Shown one piece after another: positions 21,143 through 30,900 of a DNA stretch of 64,000 nucleotides. How positions within the stretch are numbered: the stretch's first letter is position 1; every line of letters begins with the position of its first letter. Below the pieces are notes generated by a model. That model did not search any database. It saw only the letters and a list, made by a program, of their open reading frames with translations, and was not told the DNA's origin. The DNA comes from Bacteroidota bacterium (GTDB lineage: Bacteria; Bacteroidota; Ignavibacteria; Kapaibacteriales; UBA961): contig RGCF01000004.1 in assembly GCA_009919265.1 (NCBI GenBank), forward strand, positions 1-64,000, written 5' to 3'. The translations under genes were made by a program, and so were the position numbers.

Positions 21143-21329
21143 AGTGTATCAATAAAATTGTATTCAAATCAAAAATGATGCTGCTATCACTTTGACGGCA
21201 CTAAAATACATGCTATCACAGTCATCACCAAAATAAAAGTGCAAATGATCAATATTCAGAAATGGACAAATTCTCAAAACTCAAGCCATAATGATCGCAG
21301 AATGATGCAACCATAGATATTACAATAAG

Positions 21330-22616
21330 TTAGAGTTGCGATGCTATTCCTTGCCCATTATTGAACGTAAATACGGGCTTGCCTTTAAGAGGGGCTCCGT
21401 AAAATGGGCTATTCTGAGATTTTGACTTAGAAGTCTCAGGAGAAGGTATCCATGAAGCCTCAAGATCAATGATTGTCAAACATGCCTGAGCACCCTCAGC
21501 CAAGGAAGGCTGTTGTAATTTCAAAATGGTTCTAGGGCCAATAGACAGTAACTCAATCATCCTGTTCAATGAGATAATGTCCTTATCAATCAAATGTGAA
21601 ATAACCAAGCCAACACATGTTTCCAATCCCAAAATTCCATTGGCAGCCAATGCCAATTCACAGTGTTTTTCATGCTCAGCATGAGGGGCATGATCTGTGG
21701 CAATTGCATCGATTGTACCATCTGCCAAACCTTGAAGTATTGCTTCAATATCGGCTTGCTCACGCAAAGGGGGATTCATTTTTGCTTGAGAACCATGTGT
21801 CTTAATTGCTTCATGTGTCATCATAAAATGATGTGGTGTCACTTCGCAAGTAATTCTTTGCCCTCTTGCCTTTGCTTCTCGCACTAGCTGAACACTTCCT
21901 CGCGTACTCATATGTGAAACATGATAACGTCTATTACCACAATGAAGAGCAAGTTGAATATCTCGAGAAACAATCAATTCTTCAGCTACTGAAGGATATC
22001 CCTTCAAGCCTAATTCTGCTGAAACTTCACCTTCATGCATGACAAAGTCTTTTGTAAGGCTATGCTCTTCACAATGCTGAGTCAACAGTCCGTCAAATGG
22101 TGCCAAATAATCAAATGCTCTACGCATCATTTCCGCTGATTCAACACATGAACCATCATCAGAAAACATCACTGCACCCGATTCCATCAATTCTATCATT
22201 GGCGTCAACAATTCACCTTTTCTGCCAATGGTGGTTGCAGCGCAAACATGCACATTAACTAGATTTCCTTTGGCTTTATTGTTGATATAATCAAGGATGA
22301 CAAGACTATCTATGGCAGGTTGTGTATTTGGCATGCAAACAACATCAGTAAATCCACCATTGGCTGCTGCTGCTGTTCCAGTCGCAATTGTTTCTTTATA
22401 TTCTTGACCAGGTTCTCTGAGATGCACATGCATATCCACAAAACCTGGAGCTGCAATATATCCTTTGGCATCTATGACAATGAGATTGTTTGAATCTTGG
22501 GGTTGCTGATCTGGGTAAGAAATGATTCCATGTTCATCTATCATGAGATTACGATGTTCATCAATTCCTTCGCTAGGGCTAATGATGCGAATATGTTTGA
22601 AGAGATACCTACTCAT
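21330..22616 (-). CDS. pyrC: Dihydroorotase
   Basis: GFVDMHVHLREPGQEYKETI, IATDHAPH motifs. Met at 22616 (MSRYLFKHIRI) is the likely start and overlaps the rnhB stop (ATGAGTAG); the ORF track start at 22667 is too far upstream. Confidence 0.93.
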   Translation of the reverse strand: MSRYLFKHIRIISPSEGIDEHRNLMIDEHGIISYPDQQPQDSNNLIVIDAKGYIAAPGFVDMHVHLREPGQEYKETIATGTAAAANGGFTDVVCMPNTQPAIDSLVILDYINNKAKGNLVNVHVCAATTIGRKGELLTPMIELMESGAVMFSDDGSCVESAEMMRRAFDYLAPFDGLLTQHCEEHSLTKDFVMHEGEVSAELGLKGYPSVAEELIVSRDIQLALHCGNRRYHVSHMSTRGSVQLVREAKARGQRITCEVTPHHFMMTHEAIKTHGSQAKMNPPLREQADIEAILQGLADGTIDAIATDHAPHAEHEKHCELALAANGILGLETCVGLVISHLIDKDIISLNRMIELLSIGPRTILKLQQPSLAEGAQACLTIIDLEASWIPSPETSKSKSQNSPFYGAPLKGKPVFTFNNGQGIASQL

Positions 22617-23241
22617 TTCCCAAAATCTTGCCGAGAAAGGTTCGGCGATGATACGTTGAAGGGCCATGTTTTACAATCGCTTCTCTGTGGATTGCAGTAC
22701 CGTAGCCTTTATTTTGTGCAAAATAATAAAGTGAATTGACTTTGCCGTCTAGTTCTTGCATAATTCTGTCTCGAGTGACTTTTGCCACTATCGATGCTGC
22801 CGCAATGGAAAAGCAATGATAATCCCCTTTAATCATGGTTGTGAATGGCAAAGTGTCATGTTTGAAGAAGTTACCATCGATCAAAGCATGCAGGTTTGCT
22901 GCCTTTAAACAAGAAAGCGACTCTTGCATGGCCACGAGAGTCGCATTTCGGACATTTATAGAGTCTACAATATCTTCTTCGACAATTCCTATACCCACTT
23001 CGAGCGCATTGACAAGAATGTGTTCGAATAATGACTCTCGATCATTTGCTGTCATGAGTTTTGAGTCTCTACAACCCAAATCATTATTCATGCCCATTGG
23101 AAATACGACAGAGGCAGCAACAACAGGCCCCGCAAGAGCTCCTCTACCAGCTTCATCTACACCCGCAACAAGTAATCCCGATTCCCAGAATGGGAGTTCT
23201 ATCTGATTATCTGGGATATACTTAGTGTTTGTTAATTTCAT
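22609..23241 (-). CDS. rnhB: Ribonuclease HII
   Basis: VAGVDEAGRGALAGPVVAASV, DSKLMTANDRE, ASIVAKVTRDRIM, GYGTAIHREAIVKHGPSTYHRRTF. Confidence 0.95.
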   Translation of the reverse strand: MKLTNTKYIPDNQIELPFWESGLLVAGVDEAGRGALAGPVVAASVVFPMGMNNDLGCRDSKLMTANDRESLFEHILVNALEVGIGIVEEDIVDSINVRNATLVAMQESLSCLKAANLHALIDGNFFKHDTLPFTTMIKGDYHCFSIAAASIVAKVTRDRIMQELDGKVNSLYYFAQNKGYGTAIHREAIVKHGPSTYHRRTFLGKILGNE

Positions 23242-23981
23242 TCACGAATCAATGTTAAGAATTCATTTCGCAATGGCAATTCTTCACGCAAAATCCCTCG
23301 CATGACGGAGGTAACCATCGATGCTTTCTCCTCAGACTCATTAACGCCTCTAGCAATCATGCAATAGTGCTTTGATTCTATGACAACACCCAATGCTTTG
23401 GGCTTGATGATATCCTCAATGAAGTCGGCAATTTGTTCTCCCAATTCTTCCTGTATTTGCCCTCTTCTGGAGAACCATTCAACAATGCGAGAAAGCTTTG
23501 ACAAACCAAGAACATAATCACCGGGAATATAGCCGATTGCACATGTTCCTGAAATAGGCTGCCAGTGATGAGAGCAAACCGACATCACCGTAATATTTCT
23601 ACTAATAATGAGTTCGTCAACTGATTTTCTATTTGGGAAAACTGTAATCTTTGGAGCAGGTTCATAACGCCCTGCAAACAATTCATTAACCCACATTTTC
23701 GCTAGTCGATGTGGTGTATTCATACTATTTGGATCATTACGATCAATGCGAAGAATATTGAAGATCTCTCCAAATTTTGCAGTTAATTCTTCAATAATAA
23801 TATCACGCTCTTCTCTGCTTACATGCATATTACCATTTGCATCAAAAAGTACTTGTCCTGATTCATTTATCTTAGGGAAAAAGTCTTTTACCAATTCTTG
23901 AATCAGATCATTAGTCTCTGGAATATTTCCTAAAACATCCTGTGTAACTTTTATATGCGGGGCTTGGTCTTGTTTTTTCAT
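23238..23981 (-). CDS. folE: GTP cyclohydrolase I (variant CSHHWQ motif)
   Basis: NTPHRLAKMWVNELFAGRY, MSVCSHHWQPISGTCAIGYIPG, GLSKLSRIVEWFSRR, ESKHYCMIARGV. Confidence 0.9.
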   Translation of the reverse strand: MKKQDQAPHIKVTQDVLGNIPETNDLIQELVKDFFPKINESGQVLFDANGNMHVSREERDIIIEELTAKFGEIFNILRIDRNDPNSMNTPHRLAKMWVNELFAGRYEPAPKITVFPNRKSVDELIISRNITVMSVCSHHWQPISGTCAIGYIPGDYVLGLSKLSRIVEWFSRRGQIQEELGEQIADFIEDIIKPKALGVVIESKHYCMIARGVNESEEKASMVTSVMRGILREELPLRNEFLTLIRE

Positions 23982-24442
23982 TATAAAGTCTCCACCGTTT
24001 TTGAAGAATCTACATTGTACACAGGTATACTAACAGGTTCACCAAAATATTCCACAAAGTTTGCATCAGATTCATATAGCTTAATTGAATGCAATGTCCC
24101 GCCTGAAATTTTTGGTTCAAGTATACTCCAAAAGCGAATTGCTAGATTTTCAGCTGTGGGTATAATCCCCTTCAAAAAATCAACATCATGATTCAAATGC
24201 TTATGATCTACATGCTCAATGATGTGCTCTTCTATCAAGTCTCTCAATACTTTTAAATCTATGACATAACCTGTTTCTGGATCTGGTATACCTTTAACAG
24301 TAACTTCCATGGTATAATTGTGTCCATGACCCATAGGATTATTACATTTGTCAAAGATTTGTTCATTCTTTTCATGTGAAAATGTAGGGTTAAACAAGCG
24401 ATGGGCAGCAGAAAAGTGCATTTTCCTTGTTACATAAACCAT
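23981..24442 (-). CDS. 6-pyruvoyl-tetrahydropterin synthase / QueD family protein
   Basis: FSAAHRL, KCNNPMGHGHNYTMEVTVKG, DHKHLN, PTAENLAIRFW, KLYES. Confidence 0.92.
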   Translation of the reverse strand: MVYVTRKMHFSAAHRLFNPTFSHEKNEQIFDKCNNPMGHGHNYTMEVTVKGIPDPETGYVIDLKVLRDLIEEHIIEHVDHKHLNHDVDFLKGIIPTAENLAIRFWSILEPKISGGTLHSIKLYESDANFVEYFGEPVSIPVYNVDSSKTVETL

Positions 24443-24538
24443 ATTTTTACTCCTAGATATGTGCTCTCAGAAACATCTATGCTCAGGAAATTGTTCCAAA
24501 AGCACATCAAACCTACAAAATTCTCTATGTATGTAACC

Positions 24539-25348
24539 ATGAAGCAGGAAGTTTTCAACATATACCGCCTATTACCATTGATATTCAAGCAGATACCCTT
24601 TGCTTGTCCACTCCTTTTCATCCTATTTGTTTCAATGGTTCCTATTTATTCTCAGGATACTTCATTATCGATTCTAAGCAAGCAAGCCATACTTCGCAAG
24701 GAACAACTCCGCTTCGTCCATGTTGAAGCTGATTTGAGCATTACAGTCAATGCAACAACAAATGCTGCATCATGCATCATGCAGATGGCTGGTAGAGATT
24801 CTCTGTCAATGGAAATTGCAGGCCCATTTGGCATCAGTGTTGCCAGACTTTTTTCTAATTCGGAAGTTTTTGTTTTCCATGATATGCTGCAAGGAAGAGC
24901 TATCGAAGGAACTCCATCGAGAGAAAGATTATCAGAAGTAACTTTTCTGCCTCTTTCGTTTGATGATTATGTTTCATTGTTCAGAGCAGAGCCTCCGGGT
25001 AATATTCGATTGTTCACACCGGTCGAATCCTACACTGATAGCGTAAAATTATTGTACAAACGATCGATTGATCAATCGGCGACAGAGTTTTTATTATGCA
25101 ATAAACACGATGGAACGATTCGCGAATATCAAAGAAAGAATAAATCCGGCATTATCGAATTATCAATGATCTATGACAAGTACAGCATCATCAATGGTAT
25201 TCCAATGCCCGGAATTGTAACACTTTCTTCTCCATTGCGAGGTGTGAGTTTAACAGTAAGCGCACAGTCTATCACAGTGAATGACACTATTCCTACAGTA
25301 ATGCGCTTCCCTCTTCCTGCATCCATCAAACCTCTACGAATGGATTAA
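24539..25348 (+). CDS. Putative exported protein (possibly DUF4292-like, outer-membrane biogenesis)
   Basis: Signal-peptide-like N-terminus from the Met at 24539; precedes an LptD-like gene by 1-4 nt. The ORF track start at 24401 overlaps the divergent PTPS gene. Confidence 0.55.
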   Translation: MKQEVFNIYRLLPLIFKQIPFACPLLFILFVSMVPIYSQDTSLSILSKQAILRKEQLRFVHVEADLSITVNATTNAASCIMQMAGRDSLSMEIAGPFGISVARLFSNSEVFVFHDMLQGRAIEGTPSRERLSEVTFLPLSFDDYVSLFRAEPPGNIRLFTPVESYTDSVKLLYKRSIDQSATEFLLCNKHDGTIREYQRKNKSGIIELSMIYDKYSIINGIPMPGIVTLSSPLRGVSLTVSAQSITVNDTIPTVMRFPLPASIKPLRMD

Positions 25349-25349
25349 A

Positions 25350-27902
25350 GTGATGTTTACATTGCTTTCAACATCCATCAAACGACTTTTTCTGGCTGCA
25401 ATGTTCATTGCATCAAGCAATGTATTGTTTCCGCAAAGCAATAGTGATACTTCTACAATAAAGACACAAAGAACTGGTCTAGACTCAACTGTTACTTATA
25501 CATCCAGAGACAGTACTGTTTTTTCTTTGAAAAAGCGAACAATGTATTTAAAGGGCGATGCCGAGATTTCATTAAAACAACAAATATTACAAGCGGAATC
25601 AATTGAAATTGATTTCAAAGGGTCTATTGTAAAGGCAGAAGGAAAGAAAGATTCTCTTGGGAAAAAAACTGGGTATCCCATTTTTGAAGATAATGGAGAA
25701 GAGTTCACCGGAGAGCGCATACTCTTCAATCTTGAAACAAGGAAAGGTACAATCACGCTTGGTGAAAGTAAGGCTGATGAAGGCGGCTACTATTATGGTT
25801 CAAAGGTAAAAAAAGAATCAGACAATACACTGTTCATTCAGAATGGCTGTTATACAACATGTACACAACCTCATCCGCATTTTTACTTTGGCGCATCGAA
25901 AATGAAGGTTGTTACAAATGATCGCGTCTTTATGGAGAATATTTCCTTTGTTGTAGAGGATGTCCCTATCATTACCTTGCCACTGGGTATTTATGTTCCA
26001 AATAAAACGGGCAGAACTTCAGGTTTAATATTTAATATCCCATTCGTTTCAACTACAGATGGAATTGTTGCTCAGAATCTTGGTTATTTCTGGGCTATAA
26101 ATGATTATATGGATGCTCAGTTTACCACAGATGTATTTAGCAAAACAGGTTATTTACTCAGAAATGCATGGAGATATTCCGTGCAAAATAATGTCAACGG
26201 TGCAATTACGTTTGAATATGGAAGAAGAAGGAAAGATGCACAATCTGATTATGTAAATAGCTGGCGAATTTCAGGGAATCATCAACAGACAATAAGTCCA
26301 CAATCGCGCATTACGGCCTCATTCAATGTTGCTAGTTCTGCATTTATCAATCGTTTTGCAAGTGAATTAAGTGATCGATTGACGCAATCATTATTTTCAA
26401 ATGCAGGATATTCATCCTCATTTGATAATGGGACAACATTAGGAATTGATATAGCTGCGAATCAAAATATAGTGACAAAAGAATATTCTGTCAATCCTAA
26501 TATTTCATACAATGTGCCCACATTTTTTCCTTTGAAAGCGTTGGCATCCGGTACCTCATGGCTTCAAGATATTGGTGTTTCTTATTTTGTTCGTGGTGCA
26601 TTTTCACATAATGCAATTCGATCAATTACAAAGAATTCTTTGGGTGTTTCAGACACATTGTTTACAGACAAGAATTCAAGTGTCATACGCCACAATCCAT
26701 CCATCAGCGTATCCCCCAAACTTGGATATTTTTCATTGACACCTGGTATTTCATACTCCGAAAATTGGTATTTCAGGTCTTTGAGAAAATCGATGAATCT
26801 TATTGATTCAACAATTACTGAATCAATTGAAACAAGTGCTGTACCACTGAGAGAAACACAATTTCAAGCTTCACTCGGAATTGGGACTCGTCTCTTTGGA
26901 TTGATGAAGCCAAGAATATTTGGAATCAATGCTGTAAGACATACATTCTCACCAACTGTCTCCGTATCATATATTCCAGAATATTCATCGTTGAATTCTG
27001 ATAATATTAGAACCTATAGAGATATTAGGGTAAACAAAGACATTGAATACTCTCGTTTTGAATTGGATGGAGGAAGAGGTGCGAATAGAGGCTCAACATT
27101 TGTGAATTATTCTTTGAGCAATCGCTTTGAAGCGAAGATGATCCAAGGCGACACTGCTGACAAAAATGTTGATTTGTTGCAATTAGATATTTCCGGTTCT
27201 TATGCAATGGCATTGGATTCACTTAATTGGAGTGCAATTACAATGGGATTTCGTACTCCTTCAATTGGTTCTTTCAACTTAAATGGAAATGCTGGATTCA
27301 CATTATACGATGAAGAAAAGAATGCTTTCGGTTCCATAGTTCCTATCAATGCATTATTGATTGAAAGGAATAAAGGGCTCGCTCGTTTAACTTTTGCTTC
27401 TGTTAATCTTTCAGCACAATTTGCTTCGGGTACTATGTCTATTCAATCTTCCAAAAAAGATACTTCTGAACAGTCTTGGGGATTCACAGATGATCGATTT
27501 GCTATTAGGAATATCGATGAAAGAGAACAAGTGGATTATTATGGTGAACGAGGGATTGGTGGAAGACCTTTGCAATTTCCATGGTCAATGTCTACTAGCG
27601 TGACATATTATTATGGAGAACCAATAAAAGGGATGATAAGCAGAAGATTCGATGCAAGAGCTGACATAGACCTCAAACTAACATCAACATTGAATGTTCG
27701 TTCAACATTTAGTTATGATTTCATCAATGCTATGATTGTTGCTCCAAGTATTTCAATCGTTAAAGATCTTGATTGCTGGGAATTGTCTGCCAATTGGTAC
27801 CCTACTGGTTTTAATCAGGGATTCATTATCCGATTTGCAGCGAAGGCCTCGCAATTGCGAGACCTTCAATTAATAAAGCGGAACTTGCCGGTATTTCGAT
27901 AA
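25350..27902 (+). CDS. lptD: LptD/OstA-like outer-membrane LPS-assembly protein
   Basis: N-terminal OstA-like region (KRTMYLKGDAEISLKQQILQAESIEIDFKGSIVKAEG), then GCYTTCTQPHPHFYFGASKMKV and a long beta-rich C-terminus. Confidence 0.8.
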   Translation: MMFTLLSTSIKRLFLAAMFIASSNVLFPQSNSDTSTIKTQRTGLDSTVTYTSRDSTVFSLKKRTMYLKGDAEISLKQQILQAESIEIDFKGSIVKAEGKKDSLGKKTGYPIFEDNGEEFTGERILFNLETRKGTITLGESKADEGGYYYGSKVKKESDNTLFIQNGCYTTCTQPHPHFYFGASKMKVVTNDRVFMENISFVVEDVPIITLPLGIYVPNKTGRTSGLIFNIPFVSTTDGIVAQNLGYFWAINDYMDAQFTTDVFSKTGYLLRNAWRYSVQNNVNGAITFEYGRRRKDAQSDYVNSWRISGNHQQTISPQSRITASFNVASSAFINRFASELSDRLTQSLFSNAGYSSSFDNGTTLGIDIAANQNIVTKEYSVNPNISYNVPTFFPLKALASGTSWLQDIGVSYFVRGAFSHNAIRSITKNSLGVSDTLFTDKNSSVIRHNPSISVSPKLGYFSLTPGISYSENWYFRSLRKSMNLIDSTITESIETSAVPLRETQFQASLGIGTRLFGLMKPRIFGINAVRHTFSPTVSVSYIPEYSSLNSDNIRTYRDIRVNKDIEYSRFELDGGRGANRGSTFVNYSLSNRFEAKMIQGDTADKNVDLLQLDISGSYAMALDSLNWSAITMGFRTPSIGSFNLNGNAGFTLYDEEKNAFGSIVPINALLIERNKGLARLTFASVNLSAQFASGTMSIQSSKKDTSEQSWGFTDDRFAIRNIDEREQVDYYGERGIGGRPLQFPWSMSTSVTYYYGEPIKGMISRRFDARADIDLKLTSTLNVRSTFSYDFINAMIVAPSISIVKDLDCWELSANWYPTGFNQGFIIRFAAKASQLRDLQLIKRNLPVFR

Positions 27903-27907
27903 TCTTT

Positions 27908-30900
27908 TTATTGAAAAGCAGTATTCAAGAAAGCTTGTTTTTCGGCTTCATGTTTTTTCCCAAACCCCGTTGCAGGACTTGCTGCTTCAGATCTTCCTGC
28001 ATAAGACAATTGTTGACCTGCAGATAGGGTTTCAATCAATCGTGGAGCAATGAAAAACCAAGAACCTTGATTCTTTGGCTCTTCTTGTACCCATATCACT
28101 TTTTTTGCATGTGAATACTGAGCGAGTATTTCTTTTGCCATATCATCTCTGAAAGGATACAATTGTTCAACTCTGATGATTGCAACAGATTGTTGAGCTT
28201 GTAGTTTCGTTCTTTCGGCAATCAAATCATAGTACACCTTACCGGAGCATAATAGAACTCTTTCCACCGAGGATGGTTGAGATATTGCATCATCATTGAT
28301 AATCTCTTTGAATGAAGGAACCAATAAATCATTCAATACTGATATTGGTTTTCTCAGAATTTCTTTTGGAGACATCACAATCATTGGCTTCCTATAAGGT
28401 GCCTTTACTTGACGACGCAATGCATGAAAATACTGCGCAGGTGTAGTGAAATTACAGACGAACATATTATTCTCTGCACAAAGCTGAAGAAAACGCTCAA
28501 GTCGCGCACTTGAATGTTCAGGACCTTGTCCTTCATAACCATGCGGAAGTAATAAAGTAAGATTGGAATGTTGTCCCCACTTTGCTTCAGAACTACTGAT
28601 GAATTGGTCTATTACCACTTGAGCTCCATTCACAAAATCTCCAAACTGCGCTTCCCAGAGAGTCAGGCCATCTACAAGTATGGTTGAATAACCGAATTCA
28701 AATCCAAGCACAGCTTCTTCAGACAATGGGCTATTATAAATTCGTAATTGTCCTTGTTTGTCAGAAAGTGAATTCAATAAAATCAATTCTTCTTCTGTTT
28801 GAAAATCTCGCAAGATTGCATGTCTATGGCTAAATGTTCCACGGCCACAATCTTGTCCGCTCATGCGAATATCATGTCCTTCTAGCAACAAAGATCCAAA
28901 AGCGAGTGCTTCTCCCATAGCCCAGTCAATCGCAGGTTGATCCGAATCAAGCATGTGCGAGCGTTTTTGTAATAGGTCAATAACTTTAGGATTTGCTGTA
29001 AAGCCAGATGGTACATGCGAAATCTTGTGTACGATAGAACGCAGTATTGCTGGATCTACTTTTGTTTCAACTACAGAAAGAATATTTGCACCGGAATATG
29101 GATCGTGAACTTTTGTTGTTGAAGAATTTCTTGCAGAAAATGCAGAATTCAATTCATCTTTTACTTCATTCATGATTCCACTTAATTCTTCTTCGGTAAA
29201 TATGCCACTAACTTCCAATGTATGTGCATATTGCTTACGAACAGGAATCTGTGCTTTAATTTTCTTATAGAGCAAAGGTTGGGTATAACTTGGTTCATCG
29301 GTTTCATTATGACCATATTTTCGATAGCAAAAAAGATCAACAATAACATCATCATTGAATTTTTGTCGATATTCAAATGCAAACATGGCAGCAATGCGAA
29401 CTGCTTCTGGGTCATCACCATTGACATGAATGATTGGAACTTGAAGCATTTTCGCAATATCACTTGCATATGGAGTGGATCTTCCATCATCAGGTGATGT
29501 GGTAAATCCAATCTGATTATTGATAATCACATGAATTGTTCCACCAGTTTTATATCCTGTAAGACGCGACAAGTTCAATGTTTCAGGGACAACTCCCTGC
29601 CCTGCAAAAGCAGCATCTCCATGCACAAGGATTGGTAAATGAGAATCACAGTCTTTATCATCAATCAAATCATCCAAAGCTCTCGCCATTCCTTCGACAA
29701 CAGGATTTACTGCTTCCAAATGACTTGGATTGGGTGCTAACATCACACTTACAGTTTCACCTGTTCTAGAAGTATATATGCCTGTTGCACCGAGATGATA
29801 TTTCACATCACCGGAACCTTCGAATGAATTTGGATCATAATTTCCTTCGAACTCATCAAATATTTTGTCATATGGTTTGTTCAAAATATTTGCAAGCACA
29901 TTCAATCGACCTCTGTGGGCCATTCCGATAACTACGCCACGCAAAGAATCTTTTGATGAAAGTTCGAGTGTTTTTTCGAGGAACGTAATTGTTGTTTCAC
30001 CTCCTTCAAGTGAAAAACGTTTCGATCCCAAGTACTTTGTATGAAGATATTGCTCGAATTGTTCTGCCTTTGTGAGATGCTTGAAAATGTGCAATCTCTG
30101 TTCTTTTGAAAATGAATATGAGAATCTTGAAGGTTCTACCCATTTTTGAATGAAGCGCTCTTTTACAGGATCTTGAACATGCATATATTCGATACCCAAT
30201 TTTCCGCAATAGGTATCATGAAGCATATCAATGATGTCTCGAAGCGAAGCTCGATTAATTCCCCCAAGTCCACCTGTATCGAATTCTCTATCCAAATCCC
30301 AAATCGTAAACCCATAGGCTGCAGGATCAAGCTCAGGATAGTAATATGCTTGCAATCCAAGTGGGTTTACATCAGCTAGGAAATGTCCACGAACTCTAAA
30401 TGCATTGATAAGTTGTGCAACGCGAGCTTCCTTATCCAATGATTCCAATTCGTCTTGAGGCATGAATGGATTGATTCTATTATCTTTTTGCCAACGAACA
30501 GGCTCAAATGGTATATGAAGATTTGCGAAAATTTGATCATAAAAATGTTCTTCACCCAAAACCAATTTATGAACATAAGCTAGGAACTCTCCAGATTCGG
30601 CCCCTTGAATGATGCGGTGATCATATGTGCTAGTGATGGTGAGAACTTTGCTGATTGCAAGAGTTGACAAAACATCAGGCATGACAGCTTGAAACTCAGC
30701 AGGGTATTCGATTGAACCCGTTGCGATGATCAAACCTTGGCCTTCCATCAATCGCGGCACAGAAGAAACTGTACCAATTGTTCCGGGATTCGTCAGTGAA
30801 ATCGAAGCACCTGACAATTCATCAACTGAGAGTTTATTTGCTCTGGCTTTTGAAATCAATCCATCATATTCTGCACAAAAATCTGAGAATGTCATTGCTT

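Noticed and set aside
20753-21178. 141-aa plus-strand ORF opposite the cytochrome c gene
   Set aside because: Cys-rich product is an antisense artefact of the cytochrome c coding sequence.
22616-22667. N-terminal extension of dihydroorotase in the ORF track (MALQRIIAEPFSARFWE)
   Set aside because: It is the out-of-frame read of the conserved rnhB C-terminus; the ATG at 22616 is the better start.
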